64,000 nt of DNA from DQWO01 sp964478545 (GCA_964478545.1 CAYZIS010000002.1:62001-126000), one strand, 5' to 3'; positions 18,122 through 27,908 are shown, counted from the stretch's first letter. Notes: a model not told the origin generated them from the sequence alone. Translations and numbers: made by a program.

Positions 18122-19012
18122 TTGAATAACTCAACTCCCCTTATTTTTGGTGAGGTTCTTTTTGACTGTTTTCCGGACGGAAGAGAAGTCTTAGGCGGTG
18201 CTCCGTTTAACGTTGCCTGGAATCTGCAGGCTTTTGGCATGGCCCCTCTGTTTATCAGCAGAGTTGGCAACGACTTGCCGGGCCAGCGCATAAGGGAAAA
18301 AATGAATTTCCGACATATGGACACATCCGGCCTTCAGACAGATTTCTCCCGGCCAACGGGAAAAGTTCAAATTGAACTGGTCAACGATGAACCCCGGTTT
18401 ACCATTCTCCCCAACCAAGCCTATGACTTTATCTCTCCCCTTAAAACCGGCATTAAGGATAATAAAGCCTCCTTTCTTTATCACGGTTCGCTTGCCCTGC
18501 GGGAAAAAGTCAGCCGTAACACGCTGTACGACCTGAAACATAAATATCCCTGCCCGGTTTTTGTTGATGTCAATCTGCGAGAACCATGGTGGAACTCTCA
18601 ATTTGTTCATTCGCTCATCGAAAATGCCACCTGGGTAAAAATGAATGAGGATGAACTGAAAAAACTGTTTTTTGACCCTGGAGACCTCGAAAAAAGCTGT
18701 TCACAGCTGCTTGAGCGCTATAACCTCGATGCTGTTTTCATCACCAGAGGCAGCAAAGGAGCGGTGGCGTTCAGCCGCGGCGGAGACATTGTTATCACAG
18801 AACCCCGGGCCGATACCGTTATCGTCGACACGGTCGGAGCGGGGGACGCGTTTTCTTCGGTCCTTCTGTTGGGACTGACGAATGGCTGGCCGATGGAAAC
18901 CATACTTGAACGCGCCCGACAGTTTGCATCCGCAGTGGTCGGCCTGCGAGGAGCGGTTTCCGAGGACAACCGTTTTTATCTTCCCTTCGCCACTTCGTGG
19001 AATGTATCATGA
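18122..19012 (+). CDS. PfkB-family sugar kinase, probable fructokinase
   Basis: The 296-residue protein shows the ribokinase-family start (PLIFGEVLFDCFPDG, then GGAPFNVAWNLQAFG) and the C-terminal catalytic signature DTVGAGDAFSSV with Asp242 as the catalytic base. Its position directly before sucrose synthase suggests it phosphorylates fructose released from sucrose. The only in-frame start that keeps the conserved N-terminus is a TTG at 18122, with AGGA 11 bp upstream. Its stop overlaps the sucrose synthase ATG as ATGA, so translation is coupled. Confidence 0.87.
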   Translation: MNNSTPLIFGEVLFDCFPDGREVLGGAPFNVAWNLQAFGMAPLFISRVGNDLPGQRIREKMNFRHMDTSGLQTDFSRPTGKVQIELVNDEPRFTILPNQAYDFISPLKTGIKDNKASFLYHGSLALREKVSRNTLYDLKHKYPCPVFVDVNLREPWWNSQFVHSLIENATWVKMNEDELKKLFFDPGDLEKSCSQLLERYNLDAVFITRGSKGAVAFSRGGDIVITEPRADTVIVDTVGAGDAFSSVLLLGLTNGWPMETILERARQFASAVVGLRGAVSEDNRFYLPFATSWNVS

Positions 19013-21435
19013 ACTTTGCCAAATCATCCGATCCCATTGACAAGCTCAAATTGTTTCTCCGGGAAAACCGGACTGCCTCCCAGCGCTTCCTGCAAGCTCT
19101 CTGCAACCGCGAACAGCCACTGCTCCTGCATACTGAAATTAATGACACCTTCAATCAGGTCACAGAGGAAAACGGTTCTGAAATATTGACTACCGGGCCA
19201 TTTAAAACAATCATCCAATGGTGTCAGGAAGCGACAATTCAATCGCCATGGATCTATTTTGCCCTGAGAAAACGGGTTGCCCGTTGGATATACATCCGGA
19301 TTCAGCTGGAAACCCTGGCATTGGAAATCAAAGACCCCAATCACTTTCTCCAGTTCAAGGAGCGCCTTGTCTCAGGTGAAACCGCCGATTCCTGGCCTTT
19401 GGAAATTGATTTTGCTCCTTTTTGCCATGAATTTTTCAAACTGCAGGAAGAAGGCTCCATAGGGAAAGGCGTCGAATTTCTCAATCGCCGGTTGTCCAGC
19501 GGCCTTTTTGAGGGCATGAACAGTGGGGACAACAGGCTTCTCAGGTTTCTCCAGGTCCATCAATATCGTGGCCAGCAATTGATGCTGAACCGTGATATTC
19601 AAGACACGGACCAGCTTCGCAGTGCTTTAAGAAGCGCCATCCATTTTTTGGGGAACAAAGAGGATAAAACCAGCGGGGAAGAACTTGCTAAAGATCTCCA
19701 GGACCTCGGATTTGAACCCGGATGGGGACGATGTGCCGTCAGGATAAAAGATGCCATGGGTATCCTGCTTGATATCCTTGAAGCGCCTTCCCCGGGCACT
19801 CTGGAAATTTTTCTCGGCCGCATTCCCATGATCTTCTCTATCGCTATTATTTCTCCTCACGGCTACTTCGGCCAAGAGAATGTACTTGGTCGTCCGGATA
19901 CCGGCGGGCAGGTCGTCTATATCCTTGACCAAGTCAGAGCCCTGGAACAGGAGATGCGTGACCGGCTTGATGAGCAGGGGCTGGACATCGATCCGGAGAT
20001 TATTGTGCTCACACGGCTTATTCCTGACGCGGAAGGTACAACCTGCGACCAACGGATGGAGCGGATATCAGGTACGATGAACAGCTCGATCCTTCGCGTA
20101 CCATTCCGGTCGCCAGACGGTGATATTATTCCCCACTGGATTTCCCGTTTCGAGGTCTGGCCCTATCTCGAACGTTTTGCCCGGGCCGCAGCAGATGAGC
20201 TGATTGCTGAATTGAACGGCAAGCCGGATCTGATCGTCGGCAATTACTCCGACGGCAACCTGGTTGCCAGCCTCATGTCGCATAACCTCGGCGTTACGCA
20301 ATGCAATATTGCCCATGCCCTGGAAAAAGCCAAATATCTCTACTCGGACCTGTACTGGCGGCAGAATGAAAATCAGTACCATTTTTCCTGCCAGTTTACC
20401 GCCGACCTGGTATCAATGAATGCCGCTGATTTCATCATTGCCAGCACCTACCAGGAAATTGCCGGCACCGAGGATAACCCCGGCCAGTACGAGAGCTACA
20501 TGACCTTTACCATGCCTGAGCTGTACCGTGTCATTCATGGAATTGACGTCTATGACCCCAAATTCAATATTGTCTCACCGGGAGCGGACCAAGAGGTATA
20601 CTTCCCGGCCGGGGAGACATCGCGACGCCTCAGCCATTTGCACCGGGAGATTGAAGACCTGCTTTTCGGCGGCAACCGGACGGACCAAAGCCGGGGCATC
20701 CTGAGTGACACCACCAAACCCATCCTTCTGACCATTGCCAGGCTTGACCGGATCAAGAACCTTACCGGCCTGGTGCGCCTGTTCGGAAAGAACCGGAAAT
20801 TGCGCGAACTGGCCAACCTGGTAGTCATCGGCGGGCATATCAACCCTGATCTCTCACATGACGCGGAGGAGATTGATCAGATACACCTTATGCACCGGCT
20901 TTTCGATGAATATGATCTTGATTCGGATGTCCGCTGGCTTGGGGTGTACCTGGATAAGCAGGTCGTGGGCGAACTCTACCGTTATGTTGCGGACCTTCGG
21001 GGCGCCTTTGTTCAACCCGCCCTCTTCGAGGCTTTCGGTCTGACGGTCATTGAGGCCATGGGCTCCGGGTTGCCGACCTTTGCCACCTGTTTCGGTGGCC
21101 CCATGGAAATAATCGAACATGGCAGGTCAGGGTTCCACATTAATCCGAATTATGAAGACGCCATTTCCGACATGCTGGCCAATTTTTTCAGCCGTTGCAG
21201 GGAAGAACCCGAATATTGGGACAAGATTGCCGGCGGTGGCTTGGCAAGGGTTCAGGCAAAGTACACCTGGAAATTGTATGCCAAGCGGATGATGACTTTT
21301 GCCCGGATCTATGGATTCTGGCGCTATGTTTCTGACCTGGAGTGCATGGAGACAAGAAGATACCTCGAAATGTTCTACAGTCTGCAGTACAGACCATTGG
21401 CCAAAGCCATGGAACCAAGCGTAACGCACCGCTGA
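19009..21435 (+). CDS. sucrose synthase
   Basis: This is a full-length (808-residue) GT-B enzyme that reversibly converts sucrose and a nucleoside diphosphate to fructose and NDP-glucose. The N-terminal regulatory half (about 1-260) is followed by HGYFGQENVLGRPDTGGQ, the sucrose synthase signature, and the E-x7-E donor-binding block in ALFEAFGLTVIEAMGSG. Start: the ATG at 19009 overlaps the fructokinase stop (ATGA); the longer start at 18997 would lie further inside that gene. Bacterial sucrose synthases are rare outside cyanobacteria and a few proteobacterial and Deferribacteres genomes. Codon choice resembles the other two sucrose genes. Confidence 0.93.
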   Translation: MNFAKSSDPIDKLKLFLRENRTASQRFLQALCNREQPLLLHTEINDTFNQVTEENGSEILTTGPFKTIIQWCQEATIQSPWIYFALRKRVARWIYIRIQLETLALEIKDPNHFLQFKERLVSGETADSWPLEIDFAPFCHEFFKLQEEGSIGKGVEFLNRRLSSGLFEGMNSGDNRLLRFLQVHQYRGQQLMLNRDIQDTDQLRSALRSAIHFLGNKEDKTSGEELAKDLQDLGFEPGWGRCAVRIKDAMGILLDILEAPSPGTLEIFLGRIPMIFSIAIISPHGYFGQENVLGRPDTGGQVVYILDQVRALEQEMRDRLDEQGLDIDPEIIVLTRLIPDAEGTTCDQRMERISGTMNSSILRVPFRSPDGDIIPHWISRFEVWPYLERFARAAADELIAELNGKPDLIVGNYSDGNLVASLMSHNLGVTQCNIAHALEKAKYLYSDLYWRQNENQYHFSCQFTADLVSMNAADFIIASTYQEIAGTEDNPGQYESYMTFTMPELYRVIHGIDVYDPKFNIVSPGADQEVYFPAGETSRRLSHLHREIEDLLFGGNRTDQSRGILSDTTKPILLTIARLDRIKNLTGLVRLFGKNRKLRELANLVVIGGHINPDLSHDAEEIDQIHLMHRLFDEYDLDSDVRWLGVYLDKQVVGELYRYVADLRGAFVQPALFEAFGLTVIEAMGSGLPTFATCFGGPMEIIEHGRSGFHINPNYEDAISDMLANFFSRCREEPEYWDKIAGGGLARVQAKYTWKLYAKRMMTFARIYGFWRYVSDLECMETRRYLEMFYSLQYRPLAKAMEPSVTHR

Positions 21436-21671
21436 TAAGGCACTTCCAGTGAGAAAGCTTAGGGCTCTTTCAAAAATAACTTCACATTTTGGTATCTCAT
21501 TTTTACGAGGAATTGGTCAAGGAAATGAACAGACAGCCAGCATGAAGGTGATGAGGTTGGCTGGAAGTTTGAACAATAAATGAGATTAATTCCGTGTTAT
21601 CGTGAAATGCCGTTGCTCGTTCCGGTAATCGAGTGCTAAAAACAACGAAACCACCCCCGGTTAATGGTAGC
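21436..21671. other. intergenic stretch with an imperfect palindrome
   Basis: This lies between convergent genes (sucrose synthase and plsC). No gene is visible. ATCTCATTT at 21494-21502 and AAATGAGAT at 21578-21586 form an inverted pair around CCAGC/GCTGG arms, so it may be a small mobile or folded element and may serve as terminator for one or both genes. Confidence 0.4.
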
Positions 21672-22421
21672 CTAAAATTTTCCTTCCCGGGCTGCCAGCA
21701 GGTTAGTTTCTATGATCTTCTGGGTCTTGGCCGCTATCGGCCTGATATCACTGGGGCGGTTATACTCTGGAATCTCAAGTGGGGGGTCTATCTTAAGCGT
21801 AATGATTCCCGGATGAATGCCGATTGAGCCCTTGGGTTGCAATTTGTCTGTGCCGATAATGGTGATGGGTAGGATCGACAGTCCCAACTGCGCGGCCAAG
21901 ATGAAGACCCCTTTTTTGAATTCTCCCAGCAGCTTATCACCCGTGGCCCGGGTCCCTTCAGCAAAAATCACCATGGTAATGCCAAAATCTGTAAGCTCCT
22001 TCCCCTTGATTTTCATGGCTTTGATGGCTTGATTCCTGTTGCTCCGGTCAATGATAATGGTGTGGCTGCGTCTCAGCATCATACCAAATAGGGGAATCTT
22101 GGCCAGCTCCTGTTTGGCTACCATACGGCAATTAAGGCCGCTGCCGGCCAGGACGGCATAAATATCAAGAAAACTTCGATGGTTGGCAATGATCATATAA
22201 TTTTTACCAGGCTGGCAGTTCTCAGTCCCAATAACTTTAATCTTGATGCCGCTGCCGCGTAGAACGGTCTTACCCCAGTAGCGGGCGCAGAAGTTGATGC
22301 CTTTAACTTTTAAGGGCGGAATAAAGCTGCAGATAATGGCTGATGTTGTCCAAAACAGAGTAAGGATGCCGACTAATATTGCTGAATACATAGCCAGCAA
22401 AAAATCTTTTAGTTTCTCCAA
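21672..22421 (-). CDS. 1-acyl-glycerol-3-phosphate acyltransferase (PlsC family)
   Basis: The 249-residue protein should transfer an acyl chain to lysophosphatidic acid to make phosphatidic acid at the inner membrane. It has an N-terminal hydrophobic segment (AMYSAILVGILTLFWTTSAI), the catalytic NHRSFLD (NHx4D) motif and the substrate-binding FAEGTRATG motif. The frame starts with TTG at 22421, preceded by CGAGGTG. It is a single gene, divergent from rimP. Other lysophospholipid acyltransferases share these motifs. Confidence 0.88.
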   Translation of the reverse strand: MEKLKDFLLAMYSAILVGILTLFWTTSAIICSFIPPLKVKGINFCARYWGKTVLRGSGIKIKVIGTENCQPGKNYMIIANHRSFLDIYAVLAGSGLNCRMVAKQELAKIPLFGMMLRRSHTIIIDRSNRNQAIKAMKIKGKELTDFGITMVIFAEGTRATGDKLLGEFKKGVFILAAQLGLSILPITIIGTDKLQPKGSIGIHPGIITLKIDPPLEIPEYNRPSDIRPIAAKTQKIIETNLLAAREGKF

Positions 22422-22563
22422 AGCAACACCTCGATGAAAGATGGCAATTTCCCCCGGTTTATACGCTGATAGGGCGTTTTTTTGAAGAAAAAACTTGCAT
22501 TTACGGAAAAATAATGTTAAATCCGCGTCATAATTTGGCTCAAATAGACAGTTTCTTTCGGAA

Positions 22564-22592
22564 GTGGGCTTAGCAAAGCCCGCTTTTTTTTT
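22564..22592 (+). terminator. terminator or attenuator upstream of rimP
   Basis: A GC-rich stem (GTGGGCTT pairing with AAAGCCCGC) with a 4-nt loop is followed by nine T's. It lies about 90 bp before the rimP start in the same direction, with no plus-strand gene before it, so it may be a leader attenuator for the rimP-nusA operon rather than a gene end. Confidence 0.7.
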
Positions 22593-22680
22593 ACTAAATG
22601 GCGGCCGAGGTCTGATTTCTTCATCTGCTGATAACGTTTTTATTGATTTGATGGGTGCTCCGCTGGACAGGATAGGCTCA

Positions 22681-23151
22681 ATGCTGGTTACCGTTCGCTC
22701 TTATACTGAAGAGCTGCTGGAATCTTTGGGCTTCGAATTGGTAGACATGGAATACCTGGCTTTGGACAGTCGGGGAGTCCTACAGCTGTATATTGACAGG
22801 TCTGAGGGCGGGGTCACTCTGGATGACTGTGTTACTGTCAGCCGTCAATTGGGGGCGCTTTTGGATGTTGAGGATATTATTCCATTCCGCTATGTGCTGG
22901 AAGTTTCATCTCCAGGACTTAACCGGCCCTTAAAGCGGCCGAAAGATTTTCTTGCGCATTGCGGTAAAAAGGTTAGAATAAAAACTAAGATGCTAGTTGA
23001 TGGCCGCCGGCGCTTCAGTGGTATTTTGCAAGAGTACAGTGAATCAGACGGTTCTATTGTCCTGGATACTGATACTGGTTGCTATACTCTGGATGTGGCC
23101 AATTTTGCCAAATGTAATCTAGTATATGAATTTCCTGAACCGGGTAAATGA
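22681..23151 (+). CDS. rimP: ribosome maturation factor RimP
   Basis: RimP assists late assembly of the 30S subunit. From the ATG at 22681 the product has 156 residues, the usual size, and shows the conserved LGFELVDMEYL start, LQLYIDRSEGGVTLDDC and LEVSSPGLNRPLKRPKDF. An AGGATAGG ribosome site lies just before this ATG; the longer open frame from 22564 would translate through a terminator hairpin. It is the first gene of the rimP-nusA-ylxR-infB block. Confidence 0.93.
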   Translation: MLVTVRSYTEELLESLGFELVDMEYLALDSRGVLQLYIDRSEGGVTLDDCVTVSRQLGALLDVEDIIPFRYVLEVSSPGLNRPLKRPKDFLAHCGKKVRIKTKMLVDGRRRFSGILQEYSESDGSIVLDTDTGCYTLDVANFAKCNLVYEFPEPGK

Positions 23152-23233
23152 GCTGGCAGTATAATACGGTTGCGGGTTTATGATGTCTCTTTATTTTAAA
23201 GATAGAACAAATATGATGTAGGGGGCCGGGTGT

Positions 23234-24694
23234 ATGTCTTCCAGTTTGAACTTTATTCTTGATCAGGTCGGTAAGGAAAAGGGGATCCCGAAAGAGATTC
23301 TGGTGGAAGCTATCGAGTCAGCGATGGTTACTGCTTCCCGGAAGAAACTGGGTCCAGGTCGGGATATTGAGGCCCAGTTTAATGAGGAAACAGGTGATAT
23401 TGAACTTTTTGAATTTGTTGAAGTGGTTGAACACCCGGAAAATTCGTATACCGAGATTTCCCTGGAGGAAGCGCGTGAATTTGATGCGGAAGCTGAATAT
23501 GGAGATAGCCTGGGCTTAAAACTGGATACTTCCGAGTTTGGCAGGATTGCTGCCCAGACGGCCAAACAGGTTATCATGCAAAAGATCAGGGAAGCTGAGC
23601 GGGAAAGTATTTTTGAAGAGTTTCATGAGCGGATTGGCGAAGTTATAAGTGGTACAGTCCAGCGAGTAGAACGTGGTAACCTGGTAATCAATCTGGGAAA
23701 GACCGAGGCGATATTGCCCCGTTCCGAGACCATTCCCCGGGAAACCTTTCGCCAGGGTGAGCGGGTTAGGGTTTATCTCCTGGATGTTAAAATGACCCTC
23801 AAGGGGCCGCAGATTATTCTTTCCCGGACCCATCCGGGATTTTTGATCAAACTGTTTGAGACCGAAGTCCCGGAAATTTACGAGGGGATTATTACCATCC
23901 AGGGAGCAGCTCGAGAACCAGGAATACGGGCAAAGGTTGCCGTTTATACCAATGATCATGATGTGGATCCTGTAGGTGCCTGCGTTGGGGTCCGTGGCTC
24001 CCGGGTTCAGAATGTGGTTCAGGAACTTAAAGGGGAAAAAATCGACATTATCCGTTGGAATCCCGATGAAGTTCGTTATGTATGCAATTCTTTGTCTCCG
24101 GCCCAGATCAATAAAATTATTCTGGATGAAAACAACAGAGCCATGGAAATTATTGTTCCGGATGATCAGCTTTCACTGGCAATCGGCCGTCGGGGCATGA
24201 ACGTTCGGCTGGCGAGTCGCCTGACAGGCTGGAAGCTGGATGTGAAATCCACTTCGCGGGTGGCTGATGATTTCGAACGACTTTTTGAAGCTCTGAATGA
24301 GGTGGAAGGTCTGGATAATGTTTCCATGGAGCTTCTGTATGATAATGGTTACCGGCAACTGGAAGATATTGCGGCTGCTTCCCCTGATGAATTGGCGGAG
24401 ATTATCGGTACTGAAGGTCCTGATGCTGAACAGTTGGTCTCCTGTGCTGCTGAAGCCATAGTAAAATTAAGAGCGGAAGCTGAGCAGGCGCGGGAGGAAC
24501 AGGAAAAACAGGAACAGGAAGAAGAAGTCAGTGCGGCTGATTCAGAAGCCGGGTTGGAACCGACAGATGTCATTGACTCTGCAGCTGTTGATGCTGTGGA
24601 CGAGGGGATCTTGGATGCAGAGGGCTCTGTCAATGATATTGAGCCAAAGGCTGATGAAGCGAAACCTCAGGCAGATGATGATGTTATTGATTGA
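23234..24694 (+). CDS. nusA: transcription elongation/termination factor NusA
   Basis: NusA binds RNA polymerase and affects pausing, termination and antitermination. The N-terminal domain (about 1-125) is followed by an S1 domain (about 135-200), two KH domains (the second with GVRGSRVQNVVQELKGEKID and IGRRGMNVRLASRLTG) and a helix-hairpin-helix-like segment (LDNVSMELLYDNGYRQLEDI). The tail from about 415 is very acidic and low in complexity (EEQEKQEQEEEVSAAD), longer than in a minimal NusA. It is followed after 3 bp by ylxR. Confidence 0.96.
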   Translation: MSSSLNFILDQVGKEKGIPKEILVEAIESAMVTASRKKLGPGRDIEAQFNEETGDIELFEFVEVVEHPENSYTEISLEEAREFDAEAEYGDSLGLKLDTSEFGRIAAQTAKQVIMQKIREAERESIFEEFHERIGEVISGTVQRVERGNLVINLGKTEAILPRSETIPRETFRQGERVRVYLLDVKMTLKGPQIILSRTHPGFLIKLFETEVPEIYEGIITIQGAAREPGIRAKVAVYTNDHDVDPVGACVGVRGSRVQNVVQELKGEKIDIIRWNPDEVRYVCNSLSPAQINKIILDENNRAMEIIVPDDQLSLAIGRRGMNVRLASRLTGWKLDVKSTSRVADDFERLFEALNEVEGLDNVSMELLYDNGYRQLEDIAAASPDELAEIIGTEGPDAEQLVSCAAEAIVKLRAEAEQAREEQEKQEQEEEVSAADSEAGLEPTDVIDSAAVDAVDEGILDAEGSVNDIEPKADEAKPQADDDVID

Positions 24695-24697
24695 TCC

Positions 24698-24958
24698 ATG
24701 ACAGGCCATGTATCGCTGAGGACCTGTATTGTTTGCCGACATCGGTCAAAGAAGGCAGAGCTCTTTCGCTTTGTTTCTGATGAAGCAGGATTTCTGTCTT
24801 ACGATGCCAAAGGTGATAAATCCGGTAGAGGTTTTTACCTCTGTCGAACGGGAAACTGCTTAGAAAAATATATCCGGATACCCAAAAAGTATTCGACCAA
24901 ATTTCGCCTCAGGGAGATTGTTCCCGAGAGTGTCAAACAGCTTAAGGACCATATTTGA
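24698..24958 (+). CDS. YlxR-family RNA-binding protein (DUF448)
   Basis: The 86-residue product carries the family signature RTCIVCRHRSKKAELFRFV and GRGFYLCRTGNCLEKYI. YlxR proteins sit between nusA and infB in many bacteria; the fold is thought to bind RNA or nucleic acid, and the exact role is unsettled. The start ATG is 3 bp after the nusA stop. A dispersed repeat begins at its very end, separating it from infB by about 240 bp. Confidence 0.93.
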   Translation: MTGHVSLRTCIVCRHRSKKAELFRFVSDEAGFLSYDAKGDKSGRGFYLCRTGNCLEKYIRIPKKYSTKFRLREIVPESVKQLKDHI

Positions 24959-25080
24959 TGGCTTCGTAAAAGCTCCATCTTCTTTGTTATGCTGTATCCT
25001 TTGTCATGACAACGTGTTGTAAGCACGCCTTGTGACTGAGGTTTTGCATGCCTCAAATATAACGCTTTTACTGTGCCATC
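24957..25080 (-). repeat. repeat family R3, copy 1
   Basis: Read on the minus strand, this approximately 124-bp piece matches 45663-45785 (for example GGTGCGGTAAAAGC-like and CAAAACCTGAGTCGCGAGGCG-like segments with scattered changes). Both ends show GATGGC/GCCATC, a short terminal inverted repeat. It is inserted between ylxR and infB, which normally lie close together. No coding potential is apparent. Confidence 0.8.
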
Positions 25081-25202
25081 GGTAATTTGGTTGTGAAAAT
25101 AAAACAAAAAAAGCTGAAAATGAATAGATTTTTAATGGGATGAGATGCCGGAGTCAGGAAATTTATTGATTCCATAGTTTGTTGTGTAGGGGGTGACTGG
25201 TT

Positions 25203-27890
25203 TTGATTTTAGGGGAACAAATAAAGCTAAAAGTTTATGAACTTTCCAGAGAACTGAATCTTAAGGATGCTGAACTCCTGGATGTCCTTGCTAATCTTGG
25301 TATTTCGTCTCATAGCAGGTTCAGTTCTTTGAGCTATGACCAGGTTGAGAAAGTCAAGGTTTTTTGCCGTGAAAATCAGGGCCCCGGAGTGCTTGAAAAA
25401 CGGTTGGGTTCCAGTATTGTTCGGCGTCGTCGTAAGAAGGTGAAGCCGGTAGTGGAGGAGACCCCTGTTGCTGAGGTTTCCCCTGAAATGAAAACTGAAG
25501 AAACACCTTCAGTGGAAGAAACACCTTCAGTGGAAGAAACACCAGAGGTTGCCATTGTTGTTGAAACTGAAGCAGAGGTGGCGGTTGAACCTGAAACGGG
25601 ACGTGAGCCTGGAGCCGAAGTATCAGCGACCGTAACCGTGGAGGGTGAGGTTATGGAAGGGGCCGCCCTGCCAGTGGAAGAAGAGGGCATCTCGGCGGCT
25701 GCCGAAGAAAAGCCATCGGTTTCGGAAGAGAAGACGGTAAAGGCTAAACATCGTGGAGCCAGGGTGATCGGTAAGGTCGCTCTGAGAAAGTTGGGTCGTC
25801 CGGTGAAAGGGACAACTCAGGAGGAAAAAAGAGGTGGGGCCGGAAAGGCTACTGGTGATTCCCGTCAGCGGCCTGCCGCCGCCGGTCGGCCAGCTACAGG
25901 CCAACCTGAACTCCCGGTTGAAGGGAAAAAGGCTGGTCGTAAGGGTAAAAAGAAAGGTGTGGCACCTGATGTTCATAAGGAAGAGGGTCTGCGGAAGAAA
26001 GGTTTTCATAAAAAATCGGTTATTAAAAATCTCGATCTGATGGGGAACGAAGCTCCCCGTGGTCGTCGTGGAAAGGGTAGAAAATCCAAAGTTCCCAAGA
26101 GGGGTGAACATAAAACTGAAATTACGACACCGAAAGAAATTAAGCGGATAGTGAAAATAACCGAGGTGATTTCAGCCAGCGAACTGGCTAAACATTTGGG
26201 AGTGAAGTCTTCTGAAATTATCCGTAAATTAATGGAACTCGGGGTCATGGCGACCATTAATCAGATGATTGACATTGATACCTCCACTATTATTGCCGCT
26301 GAATATGGTTACTTGGTAGAAAATGTCGCTTTTGATGAATTAACCGTGCTGGAAGAAACTCCGGATGTGGAAGAATCATTAGTTTCCCGCCCTCCTGTGG
26401 TTACGGTTATGGGGCATGTTGATCACGGTAAAACTTCTTTGCTGGATGCTATCCGTGAAGCCAGGGTGGTGGAGGGGGAGGCCGGTGGAATTACTCAGCA
26501 TATTGGCGCCTATTCCGTGGCCTTGCCGAAAGGGACTATTTCTTTTATTGATACTCCCGGTCATGAAGCCTTTACTACCATGCGTTCCCGTGGTGCCGGT
26601 ATTACCGATATCGTCATTCTGGTCGTAGCCGCTGATGACGGTGTTATGCCGCAGACGGTGGAATCTATTAATCATGCCCGGGCGGCTGAAGTCCCCATCA
26701 CTGTTGCGGTTAATAAAATAGATAAGCCGGATGCTCGTCCCGATGAAGTGAAGCGGCAGTTAAGCGAACATGGGGTAGTTGCGGAAGATTGGGGCGGTGA
26801 TACGATTTTTGTCGAGGTCTCGGCTAAGGAACGCACTAATGTCGATACGTTACTGGAAATGATTCTGCTTCAGGCCGAGATGATGGAAATTAAGGCCAAC
26901 CCGAATAAACCTGGAAAAGGGGTTATTATTGAGTCCCGGCTGGACCGGGGGAAGGGACCGCTGGCTACGGTACTGGTGAAAGAAGGTACGGTTAAGCGGG
27001 GAGACTTTGTGGTTGCCGGTTTATATAGTGGCCGGGTCAGAGCTTTGATTGATGATCATGGGAAACCGGTTGAAAGTGCTGGTCCCTCGATGCCGGTTGA
27101 GGTCCTGGGTCTTTCCGGAATTCCGGCTGCCGGTGATGATTTTAATGTGGTGAAATCGGAAAAGATAGCCAAGGAACTGTCCGACCACCGTCAGCACCAA
27201 TTCCGGGAAAGGGAGATTTCCAAGACCAGTAAGATTTCCCTTGAAGATCTTTTTGACCAGATTCAGGAAGGTGAAGTAGAAAAGCTGAATATTATTGTCA
27301 AGGCCGATGTCCATGGTTCTGCGGAGGCCGTGGCTGAAGCGCTTAAAAAAATATCCACTGAAAAGGTGAAGGTTGACGTTATTCATATGGCGGTTGGCGG
27401 GATCAAAGAAGCGGATATCATGCTTGCTTCTGCTTCCAAGGCTATTATTATCGGTTTTAACGTTCGTCCTGATATTAAAGCCCAGAGGCTGGCTGAAGAA
27501 GAGCATGTGGATATCAGGTTGTATTCCATTATCTATGATTTAATTGATGATGTGAAGAAAGCCATGGTTGGCTTGCTGCAGCCGGAGATTAGGGAAGTTT
27601 ATCTTGGACGGGCTGAGGTTAAAGAGGTCTTTGCGGTCAGTAAAGTTGGTACTATCGCTGGCTGTCGGGTGATAGATGGTAAGGTCAACCGTAATGCCGG
27701 GGTACGATTGCTTCGGGATAATGTGGTAACATATGAAGGAAAAATCAGCTCTTTGAAGCGGTTTAAGGATGATGTCAAGGAAGTTTTGACCGGCTATGAA
27801 TGTGGTATCGGGATTGAAAAATATAATGATGTGAAAATTGGCGATGTGATTGAAGCCTTCACAACTGAAGAAGTGGCTGCCACCCTTTAA
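25203..27890 (+). CDS. infB: translation initiation factor IF-2
   Basis: IF-2 is the GTPase that brings initiator tRNA to the small ribosomal subunit. The N-terminal IF2 motif (KVYELSRELNLKDAELLDVL) is followed by a long linker rich in Glu, Lys and Pro (about 75-310), a second IF2_N domain (SASELAKHLGVKSSEIIRKL), then the GTPase (GHVDHGKTSLLDAI; DTPGHEAF; NKID) and the C-terminal domains. The start is a TTG at 25203 after AGGGGGTGA. The linker contains a tandem 18-bp repeat (25502-25543) encoding ETPSVE units. Confidence 0.96.
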   Translation: MILGEQIKLKVYELSRELNLKDAELLDVLANLGISSHSRFSSLSYDQVEKVKVFCRENQGPGVLEKRLGSSIVRRRRKKVKPVVEETPVAEVSPEMKTEETPSVEETPSVEETPEVAIVVETEAEVAVEPETGREPGAEVSATVTVEGEVMEGAALPVEEEGISAAAEEKPSVSEEKTVKAKHRGARVIGKVALRKLGRPVKGTTQEEKRGGAGKATGDSRQRPAAAGRPATGQPELPVEGKKAGRKGKKKGVAPDVHKEEGLRKKGFHKKSVIKNLDLMGNEAPRGRRGKGRKSKVPKRGEHKTEITTPKEIKRIVKITEVISASELAKHLGVKSSEIIRKLMELGVMATINQMIDIDTSTIIAAEYGYLVENVAFDELTVLEETPDVEESLVSRPPVVTVMGHVDHGKTSLLDAIREARVVEGEAGGITQHIGAYSVALPKGTISFIDTPGHEAFTTMRSRGAGITDIVILVVAADDGVMPQTVESINHARAAEVPITVAVNKIDKPDARPDEVKRQLSEHGVVAEDWGGDTIFVEVSAKERTNVDTLLEMILLQAEMMEIKANPNKPGKGVIIESRLDRGKGPLATVLVKEGTVKRGDFVVAGLYSGRVRALIDDHGKPVESAGPSMPVEVLGLSGIPAAGDDFNVVKSEKIAKELSDHRQHQFREREISKTSKISLEDLFDQIQEGEVEKLNIIVKADVHGSAEAVAEALKKISTEKVKVDVIHMAVGGIKEADIMLASASKAIIIGFNVRPDIKAQRLAEEEHVDIRLYSIIYDLIDDVKKAMVGLLQPEIREVYLGRAEVKEVFAVSKVGTIAGCRVIDGKVNRNAGVRLLRDNVVTYEGKISSLKRFKDDVKEVLTGYECGIGIEKYNDVKIGDVIEAFTTEEVAATL
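25502..25543 (+). repeat. tandem 18-bp repeat in the infB linker
   Basis: The unit AACACCTTCAGTGGAAGA is repeated about 2.3 times and encodes repeats of ETPSVE. It lies in the disordered linker of IF-2 and keeps the reading frame, so copy number could vary without breaking the gene. Confidence 0.75.
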
Positions 27891-27908
27891 TGGTGGTTGT
27901 GGTTTATC

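Noticed and set aside
22564..22680. Longer N-terminus for RimP
   Set aside because: It would be translated through an intrinsic terminator and is not family-like; the ATG at 22681 has a better ribosome site.
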